From Fidelibacterota bacterium (GTDB taxonomy: Bacteria > Fidelibacterota > Marinisomatia > Marinisomatales > TCS55): a DNA stretch of 14,117 nucleotides. Under the pieces are notes generated by a model. The model ran no database searches, had not been told where the DNA came from, and saw nothing but the letters and a program-made list of their open reading frames with translations. The position numbers were made by a program, and so were the translations under genes. The DNA is taken from positions 5,174 to 19,290 of the forward strand of contig PAWC01000053.1 in assembly GCA_002713385.1 (NCBI GenBank), written 5' to 3'. Below are positions 1-6,717 of the stretch, piece by piece; position 1 is the first letter of the stretch, and the number at the start of each line of letters is the position of its first letter.

Positions 1-1185
1 ATACCATTAATACCTGTATTGGTATCTATGGAATACGAAGGTGTATATGTTGATAAAAAGCAGCTGTTGGACAAATCTGCAGAATTTGGTAAAAAATTGC
101 ATGGATTGTCAGCTGATATTCTAAAGCACGCCGGGACAGAATTCAATATCAATTCCACTCAGCAATTGGCCAATATCTTATTTGATATTCTGGGACTTCC
201 ACAGATCAAAAAACGTTCTACTGCAGAAGATGTATTGGAAAGGCTGCGGGAAGAACATCCGTTACCTGGATTAATATTGAAATACAGGAAATTGAATAAA
301 CTGAAGAACACCTATCTCGATTCTATCCCGCAACATATTCATCCGGTGACTAAAAGGATCCACAGTTCATTCAATCAGACCGTGGCAGCCACAGGACGGC
401 TCTCATCTAGCAATCCTAATTTTCAGAATATTCCCATTCGCACTGAGGAAGGTCGTGAGATCCGCAAGGCCTTTGCAGCGCAGGAAAAGAATAATATCAT
501 TTTTTCAGCGGATTATTCCCAGATCGAACTGCGTGTCATGGCTCACTTAAGTGGCGACAAAGGATTGCAAACTGCTTTTGCCAATGGTGAGGATATTCAC
601 GCCCGTACAGCTAGCGATATTTATGGTGTTACCATTGATGATGTACTACCGGAAATGCGCCGTGTGGCCAAGATCGTGAATTTTGGGATCATGTACGGAG
701 CCGGACCTTTTCGCATGAGCCAGGAGCTAGGCATTCCGCGGGCCGAGTCCCAATTGATCATTGACCGTTATTTCGAGCGTTTTGCAGGAATACGTGATTA
801 TATTGATGCAACTATCACAAAAGCAGAATCAGATCAATATGTAGAAACAATGCTGGGTAGACGTCGCCCTGTGTGGAATATCAACAGTGATAATCATATG
901 CATCGCGAGGCAGCAAAAAGAATGGCCATCAATATGCCCATTCAGGGTACGGCAGCTGAAATGATCAAACTGGCCATGATCCATATTCATAAGCTCATGA
1001 AAAATGAAAAAATGAAATCGAAGTTAGTTTTACAAATTCATGATGAATTATTATTTGAAGTCCCAAAAGCAGAATTGGATGATTTACAATCTATAGTGAT
1101 CGAGGAAATGGAAGGAGCGCTTAAACTGGATGTGCCAGTGATTGTTGATTCTGGTGTAGGGGATTCGTGGTTTGAAGCGCATTAA
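1..1185 (+). CDS. polA: DNA polymerase I, C-terminal polymerase domain (5'-truncated by window edge)
   Basis: DNA polymerase I fills gaps and replaces RNA primers during replication and excision repair. Frame 1 is open from the first base, and the codons before the first possible start (TTG at 19) already read as family sequence (IPLIPVLVSMEYEGVYVD), so the gene continues to the left. The visible 394 residues are the Klenow polymerase part. They contain the thumb, the TGRLSS...NIPIRTEEG block near residues 132-150, motif A (DYSQIELRVMAHLSGD, with the first metal-binding Asp), motif B (RRVAKIVNFGIMYG, with Arg, Lys and the Phe at the E. coli F762 position) and motif C (QIHDELLFEV, with the second catalytic Asp). 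The protein ends at SWFEAH, like E. coli (NWDQAH). The Phe in motif B predicts discrimination against dideoxynucleotides. The N-terminal 5'-nuclease and 3'-exonuclease-like regions lie outside the window, so whether proofreading is retained cannot be seen. No terminator is obvious after the stop. Confidence 0.97.
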   Translation: MPLIPVLVSMEYEGVYVDKKQLLDKSAEFGKKLHGLSADILKHAGTEFNINSTQQLANILFDILGLPQIKKRSTAEDVLERLREEHPLPGLILKYRKLNKLKNTYLDSIPQHIHPVTKRIHSSFNQTVAATGRLSSSNPNFQNIPIRTEEGREIRKAFAAQEKNNIIFSADYSQIELRVMAHLSGDKGLQTAFANGEDIHARTASDIYGVTIDDVLPEMRRVAKIVNFGIMYGAGPFRMSQELGIPRAESQLIIDRYFERFAGIRDYIDATITKAESDQYVETMLGRRRPVWNINSDNHMHREAAKRMAINMPIQGTAAEMIKLAMIHIHKLMKNEKMKSKLVLQIHDELLFEVPKAELDDLQSIVIEEMEGALKLDVPVIVDSGVGDSWFEAH

Positions 1186-1198
1186 TTTTGGTAACTAG

Positions 1199-1240
1199 AG
1201 AATGGTGAAATGGTAATTGGTGAATTGTAATTGGAAAGTA
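1199..1240. repeat. Degenerate 14-base tandem repeat, about three units
   Basis: Three 14-base units follow each other in the 134-base gap between polA and the ABC ATPase gene: agaatggtgaaatg, gtaattggtgaatt and gtaattggaaagta. The octamer gtaattgg recurs exactly 14 bases apart (1213 and 1227). It is AT-rich and short, so chance low complexity is possible. The rest of the gap is very AT-rich. I see no convincing promoter for the downstream operon: TATAAC at 1301-1306 lacks a well-spaced -35 box. Confidence 0.35.
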
Positions 1241-1319
1241 GTAAGTTTTTAATGAAAAAAAATTCAAACTGATTTGCAAATGCATTTAATTAAAATTTCT
1301 TATAACTCTGTGGTTTAAA

Positions 1320-2249
1320 ATGGAAGCAAGTATAACACTTAAAAAAGTCGGTAAACTAATCGGGGATAAAACCATCCTGGCGGGTCTGACTTTTGGCATT
1401 GAAAAAGGAACGATTGTTGCCATAGTCGGCGATAATGATGCCGGAAAATCAACACTGCTGCGTTTGCTGGCTGGCTTGGAGAATCCCAATTACGGTTCAG
1501 TTTTTCTTCATGGGCTGGATACGGATAAACGCCGTTTGGAAACTCGCCAAACGGTGGGCTACGTTCCCCATGATATTGACTTGGATCCCTGGCTCACGCT
1601 GGAACAGAATATCCATTTTGATGCACTTTTATACGGCACACATATGGAAAAAATTCAATCTCGAATTCATGAATACAGCCAGGCATTAGCAGTAGGTGAT
1701 TTTTTGTATTCAATGGCGGGCCATGTCCCGCAGGGTATTCAGAAAAAAGGCATGATTATTCGTGCATTGGCCCATGACCCAACGGTTTTAATTATGGATG
1801 AACCTACGGCATTTATGGACGCAGAATCACGACGGCTTACCTGGAATCTCATGCGCGAATTTCACGGAGATAGGACGATTGTTTATTCCAGTCAATTTTT
1901 GCCGGAAGTAGAAGCAGCCAATGACCGTATCATGGTTATTCATGCTGGCAGTGTCCTTTTGGATGGAAGTCTGGACAAACTGCTGGAGAGCACTCTTGAA
2001 TACCATCAATTTGCTATAGAATATGAAGAATTGACTGATGAGCTGTTTGATTCTCTTAGTGGAGTTACAACTGTGGTTAATCCCACAAAAATGGGAAATA
2101 CATTTCATTTTTATGGCCGTTCAAGAAAAGTATTTTTTGAAGTATTAAATGCCTGCTCCGGAGCATTAATGAAAGATCTGTCTATTGAAAAACTCTCACT
2201 GCAAGATCTTTTGGATTCAGCATTTGCCCAAAAGGGATTGGACGGATGA
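1320..2249 (+). CDS. ABC transporter ATP-binding protein with degenerate catalytic motifs
   Basis: This 309-residue protein is the nucleotide-binding subunit of an ABC transporter, presumably powering the permease encoded next to it. Walker A is intact (GDNDAGKST, residues 37-45), as is Walker B with its catalytic Glu (VLIMDE, 156-161). Three other elements are altered: the Q-loop Gln is His84 (YVPHD), the LSGGQ signature reads VPQGI (136-140), and the switch His is Gln192 (YSSQFLPE). The D-loop is FMDA rather than GLDP. Residues from about 225 on form the C-terminal extension often seen in ABC-2 type ATPases. The ATG at 1320 is the first good start after an in-frame stop at 1287. It has no Shine-Dalgarno sequence, and a CTG at 1308 is less likely. 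The stop overlaps the permease start by four bases. The substrate is unknown. The protein should still bind ATP, but its hydrolysis cycle may be unusual. Confidence 0.9.
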   Translation: MEASITLKKVGKLIGDKTILAGLTFGIEKGTIVAIVGDNDAGKSTLLRLLAGLENPNYGSVFLHGLDTDKRRLETRQTVGYVPHDIDLDPWLTLEQNIHFDALLYGTHMEKIQSRIHEYSQALAVGDFLYSMAGHVPQGIQKKGMIIRALAHDPTVLIMDEPTAFMDAESRRLTWNLMREFHGDRTIVYSSQFLPEVEAANDRIMVIHAGSVLLDGSLDKLLESTLEYHQFAIEYEELTDELFDSLSGVTTVVNPTKMGNTFHFYGRSRKVFFEVLNACSGALMKDLSIEKLSLQDLLDSAFAQKGLDG

Positions 2250-2992
2250 GCGCTTTTATTATTCGCCGCTGGTGGTTGATTCGCAATCGTTTTTTTTCGT
2301 TCATTGCGCTGGCTTTCATTGTCCCTAGCATTTTATCGATTGTTACTGTTTTTGGTGCAAAAAATATTATTGTCCGCAGTATTAATGGTCAGCCTTATGA
2401 AATATGGGTTCTGCCTGGATTAATGATGTTTTTGGCGGCTGTTTTGATCACTCCGTTGATTTACAGGGATTTCTTTCATCTCCGCATTCATAGCAAAGCG
2501 TTGATTTCCATGACGTTAGCTCCCATTCGCAAGTCATCAATCATATTAGGCATATTGGTAAGCGCGCTATTGGAAGTGCTATTTATCATTTCAATTGGTA
2601 TGGGTGTATACAGTATTATTTTTCCTCATACTGTCATGTTATATCGTGCCGGGTATATTTTATTGTATTCGGTCATATTCGCGCTTCTTTACGGAAATAT
2701 TATCATTATGCTTTCACTATTTACAGAACGTATTTCTGTGTTTATGTCAGCGCTGTTAACGACATTAATTGCCATCATGTTCGCATGTGGCTTATTTATT
2801 GAATTCGATTTCTTTCCATTAACAATGAGTACAGTTTTTCAATATTTCCCATTAAGTATGTTAAGCACTGCCTGCCGCTCAATTATATTCATCAATACAT
2901 TCGATATGATCAACACTGTAACCCCGATTGTTATTACTATCTTGTTGATTGTTTTTAACAGTTTTTTATTGAAACGAAAAATGAAACAATGA
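2246..2992 (+). CDS. ABC-2-like transporter permease
   Basis: This is a 248-residue integral membrane protein with about six hydrophobic segments, near residues 15-35, 52-72, 97-125, 130-158, 163-185 and 222-242. It begins with a basic, aromatic N-terminus (RRWWLIRNRF), which is typical of ABC-2 permeases, and ends with a basic tail. Its length and topology fit ABC-2 or CcmB-like half-size permeases. No substrate-specific motif is visible. The ATG lies inside an ATGA overlap with the ATPase stop, and an AGGGA Shine-Dalgarno-like sequence sits at 2233-2237, eight bases upstream, so the pair is probably translationally coupled and forms one transporter (likely two ATPases plus two permeases). 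The stop overlaps the next gene in the same ATGA manner. Import or export direction cannot be read from the sequence, although ABC-2 systems are usually exporters. Confidence 0.82.
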   Translation: MSAFIIRRWWLIRNRFFSFIALAFIVPSILSIVTVFGAKNIIVRSINGQPYEIWVLPGLMMFLAAVLITPLIYRDFFHLRIHSKALISMTLAPIRKSSIILGILVSALLEVLFIISIGMGVYSIIFPHTVMLYRAGYILLYSVIFALLYGNIIIMLSLFTERISVFMSALLTTLIAIMFACGLFIEFDFFPLTMSTVFQYFPLSMLSTACRSIIFINTFDMINTVTPIVITILLIVFNSFLLKRKMKQ

Positions 2993-3456
2993 TTGCTTAT
3001 TTAAGCGGCGCGATGGAGTATGTCGCCGATGAAGGTGCAGGCTGGCGTACAGAAATGGCCCAATGGATTAAATCCGAGCTAGGTCATGATGTGATCGATC
3101 CTGTGATTACTTCACAGGCATTGGTAGAAAAAAATAATGCACAGGATTATCGTGATTGGAAGACATCTGATCCAATCCGGTTTGTGGAATTCCTTCGTAA
3201 AGCCATAAACTTGGATCTGGCAAATGTGATGGAAAAGGCAGATTATGTTATTTGCCTGTGGAATGAAAATGTTTTCAAAGGTGGCGGCTCCCACGGAGAG
3301 GTGACAATGGCTTATTACTCAGGTAAACCCATCTATCTCATTAGTGAACTTGCTAATGATGACTTGAGCGGTTGGATCATGTCATGTTCTACAAGCATTT
3401 TTACTGAAATAACTGAATTAAAATCCTTTTTAAAAGAAACTTATTCGAACGGGTAA
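2989..3456 (+). CDS. Nucleoside 2-deoxyribosyltransferase-like protein
   Basis: This 155-residue, probably cytoplasmic protein resembles the nucleoside 2-deoxyribosyltransferase superfamily, whose members transfer or hydrolyse the sugar of (deoxy)nucleosides through a covalent Glu-sugar intermediate. It opens with the family's YLSGAM strand-loop (residues 4-9, normally YLAGPM). It then has ADYVICLWNENV (84-95) and a glycine-rich GGGSHGE (98-104) followed by TMAYYSGKPIYLI. Glu104 is at the expected catalytic position (usual form DxGTxxE). The stretch around 40-62 (KNNAQDYRDWKTSDP) is not one I recognise. The start overlaps the permease stop by four bases and alanine racemase follows after 13 bases, so it is an operon member although its function has no clear tie to transport or D-alanine. 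Nucleotide salvage or clean-up of damaged nucleotides is possible. The exact reaction is not predictable. Confidence 0.75.
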   Translation: MIAYLSGAMEYVADEGAGWRTEMAQWIKSELGHDVIDPVITSQALVEKNNAQDYRDWKTSDPIRFVEFLRKAINLDLANVMEKADYVICLWNENVFKGGGSHGEVTMAYYSGKPIYLISELANDDLSGWIMSCSTSIFTEITELKSFLKETYSNG

Positions 3457-3469
3457 GGTTGTCGAAAAA

Positions 3470-4576
3470 ATGGTTGGACCAAAAGCATATATTCATCTAG
3501 ACCGCTTAATTCATAATTACCACGTAATTCGTGATCGGATTGGTGGAAGTCCCATTATGGGTGTAGTTAAAGCCAACGGTTATGGGCACGGCGCAATCGA
3601 ATGTTCAAAAGCGCTGGTGCAAGAAGGCTGTGAATTTTTAGCAGTATTTACCTTTGATGAAGCCATGGAATTGCGTGAGGCCGATATCGAAACTAACATT
3701 ATGATATTTTCACGTATGCAAAGGGAATTTATTGCAGATGCAGCAGAATACAATATTACATTGAATTTGTCCGGAGCTGATGATGTAAAACTTCTAGAAG
3801 AGTTTGCGGAACAATCCGGTTCATGTCCGAAGTTTCATCTCAAAGTAGATACAGGAATGAACAGGCTGGGTGTTCCTTTTGATGAAGCCGCTATTGTTTT
3901 GAAAAAAATTAGTACAAAACTTCATCTTCATTGCGAAGGGATTTACAGTCATTATGCCACTGCTGATGAAGGTGATTTAACATATGCGGAATGGCAGTTG
4001 GAACAATTTAAACTGGTTCTTTCATTGGCAGAGGAAATGGGTCTGGGATTCAAGTATCGTCATTTTTCCAACAGTGGCACTGTATTAAATATGCCGCAAA
4101 CAAATTTTGATATTGTCCGTGTAGGTATGCTATTATATGGAGCCTTTCCATCCGATGAAGTACCCACGGACCTGGACATTACACCGGTGATGGAATTTCG
4201 TGGACCTATTATCAGTTTGCGCCGTATTAAAGCTGGGACAAAAGTTTCATACGGTGGTGTTTGGGAAGGAAAAAAGGATACAACCATCGGAGTGATTCAA
4301 ACGGGGTTTGCGGATGGCTTTCCCAGATCCTGGTACGATGGTGGCTATATAATATATAAAGGCAAATCCTATCCAATTGCCGGCCGGGTGTGTATGGACC
4401 AGATGATGATAGACTTTGGCGATGATGAGCCAAGGATTGATGATGAAGTACTATTATTTGGAGAGAATAGGAACGATTCGCTGCATATGGAAGAGATCGC
4501 CCAGCAGATCAATACCACACCTTACGTTTTGTCTACTGGTATACACGGCAGAACAGAACACATTTATTTACCCTAA
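3470..4576 (+). CDS. alr: Alanine racemase
   Basis: This PLP enzyme interconverts L- and D-alanine in the cytoplasm and feeds D-Ala into peptidoglycan. At 368 residues it has the normal family length. The N-terminal TIM barrel carries the PLP-binding lysine Lys34 in VVKANGYGHG, where the usual motif is KANAYGHG. Then come KVDTGMNRLG (125-134), HFSNSG (198-203) and VGMLLYG (218-224), where Arg217 just before this motif would contact PLP. The C-terminal beta domain has the second catalytic base Tyr261 (KVSYGG) and GRVCMDQ (305-311), the substrate-side Cys-Met-Asp signature. All key residues are present, so it should be active. It starts 13 bases after the previous gene. AAGG near the preceding stop is the only Shine-Dalgarno-like sequence. 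It is the last gene of the operon and faces a convergent gene 111 bases away. That gap holds only a weak 5-bp hairpin (4615-4628) as a possible terminator. Confidence 0.96.
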   Translation: MVGPKAYIHLDRLIHNYHVIRDRIGGSPIMGVVKANGYGHGAIECSKALVQEGCEFLAVFTFDEAMELREADIETNIMIFSRMQREFIADAAEYNITLNLSGADDVKLLEEFAEQSGSCPKFHLKVDTGMNRLGVPFDEAAIVLKKISTKLHLHCEGIYSHYATADEGDLTYAEWQLEQFKLVLSLAEEMGLGFKYRHFSNSGTVLNMPQTNFDIVRVGMLLYGAFPSDEVPTDLDITPVMEFRGPIISLRRIKAGTKVSYGGVWEGKKDTTIGVIQTGFADGFPRSWYDGGYIIYKGKSYPIAGRVCMDQMMIDFGDDEPRIDDEVLLFGENRNDSLHMEEIAQQINTTPYVLSTGIHGRTEHIYLP

Positions 4577-4687
4577 ATTTCAATCGAATCGCTATCAACA
4601 CTCTATTCGGAATAATGGGGAAGCCCATCAACCATCATACATTTTTTACCCAAAGGATCATAATGCAATTACAACTGCCTGTGAACA

Positions 4688-5017
4688 TTATTCAGAATTT
4701 TTTTCAGGTTTACGCACCCAGGAACGCCGTTCACTGAACACCCTCTTTTTTAGGTCTGCCCATTCATTGATAATGTATTTTAAGTGAATCCCATCATCAG
4801 GGTCAGCATCCAATTTTGTATCGATTAATAGATTCATTTCGTCCCGGGTTACATCAATATCACTATGGCTTTTTATTTCTTCTTTTGACCATAAATCCTT
4901 TTCGGATTTCAATCCTTCTTTATCCAATTCTGCTTGAGACACTTGTTCTTTTCGTCCCAAGAAAAACACAAGCAGAAATAAGATTAAAACAATGACAGTT
5001 ATCAATAATTCATTCAT
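4688..5017 (-). CDS. Small membrane-anchored hypothetical protein
   Basis: This 109-residue protein of unknown function has one N-terminal transmembrane helix (about residues 3-21, very hydrophobic). A highly charged soluble part follows, rich in Glu, Lys and Asp, with a possible short helical/coiled region at 26-50 and a conserved-looking stretch DADPDDGIHLKYIINEWADL (70-89). The basic residues right after the helix suggest the soluble part is in the cytoplasm. The gene is well supported despite the lack of homology recognition: it begins seven bases after the stop of the SLC13-like gene and has one of the best ribosome binding sites in the window. It may be an accessory or regulatory partner of that transporter. 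It is convergent with alr. Confidence 0.72.
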   Translation of the reverse strand: MNELLITVIVLILFLLVFFLGRKEQVSQAELDKEGLKSEKDLWSKEEIKSHSDIDVTRDEMNLLIDTKLDADPDDGIHLKYIINEWADLKKRVFSERRSWVRKPEKNSE

Positions 5018-5022
5018 AAAAA

Positions 5023-5026
5023 CCTC
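5023..5026 (-). promoter_or_regulatory. Shine-Dalgarno site overlapping the upstream stop codon
   Basis: On the minus strand GAGG lies five bases before the ATG of the small membrane protein, and its first two bases are shared with the TGA stop of the SLC13-like gene (5027-5025). A ribosome finishing the transporter would stop directly on this site, so translation of the two genes is probably coupled. This also fixes the start of the small gene at 5017. Confidence 0.65.
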
Positions 5027-6548
5027 ATTCCAGGAAAACAGGGATTCTTAATATTCCCGTCCAATACAATGATACCATGGCAGCCATAACCGCCAAAGCT
5101 GCGGGCCAGGCAAAAATAGCCAGGCGGATAAAATCCTTGGCATCCAGCATACCTGCTGCATAAACAATTGAACTGGCAGGAGTTCCGATCACAAGCCAGA
5201 AAGCGAGTGATGTGGCAATCGCTAATCCAACGCCTATCAATAAAGGATTCGTTCCGGAGCTTTGGGCCATATCCAATACGACAGGACCGATAACAGCTAC
5301 CGTTGCACCAGCGCTCATTAGATTTGTGAGGCTAGCTCCAATGGCGACAACCAGCAGGATCAATGCAATTCCCGAATCTATTCCCAAGGGAGCTAACAAA
5401 GCTATAATACTATCTGCCAGCCATCCGGCTGCGCCAGACGCTCTAAATACAGTTCCAAGACTGATGGCGCCGGCATAAAGGATAATCACTCCCCAACTGA
5501 CATTTTCTTCATAATCTCTCCAGGATGTCAAGCCTAAGAGCATATAGAGTACCGCGCCGGAAATGGCTACTCCTCCAAGTCCTAGTGAAAAGCCGAGTAT
5601 ATTTTTGGTGATGGATTTATCGGTGATCCACATGAAGACAACCAGCAGCATTATTCCAGCAACGAGGTATTGTTTGGCGTTCATTTTGCCGTGTTTTTCC
5701 AGATCTGATTTTAATTTGGATACTGCTTCAGAAAGGTCACTTACTTCCGGTTTAAAAACCAATGGCAGTATAAAGGACATCAATATCGACATGGCAAACG
5801 TGTAGAAAACACCCATGGACATCCATTGGAAAAAGGAAACTTCCACTCCGATATTGGATAAAAAGCCAATCATAATTGCATTCCGTGCACCGCCGGATGG
5901 ACTCATGGGCGCGCCGATCATACAGCCCACTGCGATGGACATCATGAGAAGTTTTCCCAGGTTTGGCGCCGGGATAGTTTTATTGGTGAGCGTATACAAC
6001 GCAAGAGCGATGGGGACGTACATAGGGGCTATAGAGGCTTCATTAATAAAGGCGGATGGGATGGCCGTCCCAAGTAAAAGTCCAATAACAATCATGCGTG
6101 TTTTAGAACCAGACATTTTCATCACCAGCATACCAATGCGCTTGTCCAGTCCATATTTTACCAGTGTAGCGCCGATGGCCAATGATCCTGCAATAAACCA
6201 AACGGCATCATGGGCATACGTGAAAACAATATGCGACGGTGCTGTGATTCCAAAAAATAATTGTACTAGACCGATAAGCAGTGCCACTGCCGGCATGGGA
6301 ATAGCTTCCGTCGCAAAGAAGATTGTACACGCCGCCAGCAAGGCGATAATTATTTGAATATTCGTTGCCTTGATGGCAACGTCTGCGGCTGATAAGCCGG
6401 GAAAAACGGACGCAGCCTTAGCCGAGATGGATACGGGCAGGGGCAAGACAAATCCGATGAGAATGAAGAGCGCCAGTCCCACGGCCAGCCATTTGAAATC
6501 AGTCGTTTTAGAAAAACCGCCTGAAGAATTCTGTTCCTGGTCTGCCAT
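5025..6548 (-). CDS. SLC13/DASS-like anion permease with variant SNT motifs
   Basis: This 507-residue polytopic inner-membrane protein has about 11-12 hydrophobic segments arranged as two repeats with two re-entrant hairpins, the plan of the divalent anion:sodium symporter (SLC13/DASS, ion transporter superfamily). Members carry sulfate, phosphate or dicarboxylates with sodium. The first repeat has INEASIAP (168-175) and GAPMSPSGGARN (212-223); the second has TNLMSAGAT (408-416) and GTPASS (455-460). These sit where characterised members have SNT and GTPPN-type motifs. Both asparagines of the SNT pair are kept (Asn169, Asn409), but Ser and Thr are replaced. A charged cytoplasmic loop lies at about 266-292. 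The ATG at 6548 has no Shine-Dalgarno sequence. It is divergent from the SSS transporter, with the intervening region likely holding both promoters. The substrate cannot be assigned. Confidence 0.85.
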   Translation of the reverse strand: MADQEQNSSGGFSKTTDFKWLAVGLALFILIGFVLPLPVSISAKAASVFPGLSAADVAIKATNIQIIIALLAACTIFFATEAIPMPAVALLIGLVQLFFGITAPSHIVFTYAHDAVWFIAGSLAIGATLVKYGLDKRIGMLVMKMSGSKTRMIVIGLLLGTAIPSAFINEASIAPMYVPIALALYTLTNKTIPAPNLGKLLMMSIAVGCMIGAPMSPSGGARNAIMIGFLSNIGVEVSFFQWMSMGVFYTFAMSILMSFILPLVFKPEVSDLSEAVSKLKSDLEKHGKMNAKQYLVAGIMLLVVFMWITDKSITKNILGFSLGLGGVAISGAVLYMLLGLTSWRDYEENVSWGVIILYAGAISLGTVFRASGAAGWLADSIIALLAPLGIDSGIALILLVVAIGASLTNLMSAGATVAVIGPVVLDMAQSSGTNPLLIGVGLAIATSLAFWLVIGTPASSIVYAAGMLDAKDFIRLAIFAWPAALAVMAAMVSLYWTGILRIPVFLE

Positions 6549-6570
6549 ACGTAGTTAAAAATGGGGATAA

Positions 6571-6717
6571 GTAGCGTTTAGATTCAAGGAAAAAGTCTCA
6601 CTTTTTTATGCACTTCTTCTCGTAATTTTTCAGCCTACAAAAGACCAAGGAAACACAATCCATTCTATTGATCTAATTATTATTATTAGCTTTCTGTTCT
6701 TCACAGTTGGATTTGGT
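6571..6717 (+). other. In-frame upstream extension of the SSS symporter, encoding its first membrane helix, without a normal start codon
   Basis: The frame of the sodium:solute symporter stays open upstream of its first canonical start (GTG 6718) back to a stop at 6568-6570. The 49 extra codons read as a basic segment (FRFKEK), a hydrophobic signal-like stretch (VSLFYALLLVIF), then IHSIDLIIIISFLFFTVGFG joined to VWQGRQNKSVEDYFIAG. The last part matches the usual first helix and the loop leading to the EDYFLAG motif of the SSS family. No ATG, GTG or TTG exists in this frame. An ATG at 6608 is one base out of frame, and an ATG at 6561 is also out of frame. A rare start (ATT or ATC), a sequencing indel or a real frameshift are the options. 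Confidence 0.6.

Noticed and set aside
1274..1306. TTGCAA...TATAAC as a promoter for the ABC operon
   Set aside because: The spacer is 21 bases, too long for a sigma70 promoter, and alternative boxes with correct spacing do not match the consensus.
4615..4628. Hairpin atggg-gaag-cccat as a terminator between convergent alr and the small membrane protein gene
   Set aside because: Only five base pairs, and the nearest T-run is about a dozen bases away, so it is too weak to call as a feature.
4416..4787. 123-codon plus-strand frame overlapping the end of alr and the small minus-strand gene
   Set aside because: Its first half is out-of-frame alr and its second half is antisense to the small membrane protein. 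It has no ribosome binding site and no recognisable content.
5815..6357. 180-codon plus-strand open frame opposite the SLC13-like gene
   Set aside because: It is the antisense shadow of a long, well-supported membrane protein gene; its translation shows no family features or start signal. The neighbouring plus-strand frames at 5212-5478, 5563-5805 and 6370-6558 are rejected for the same reason.
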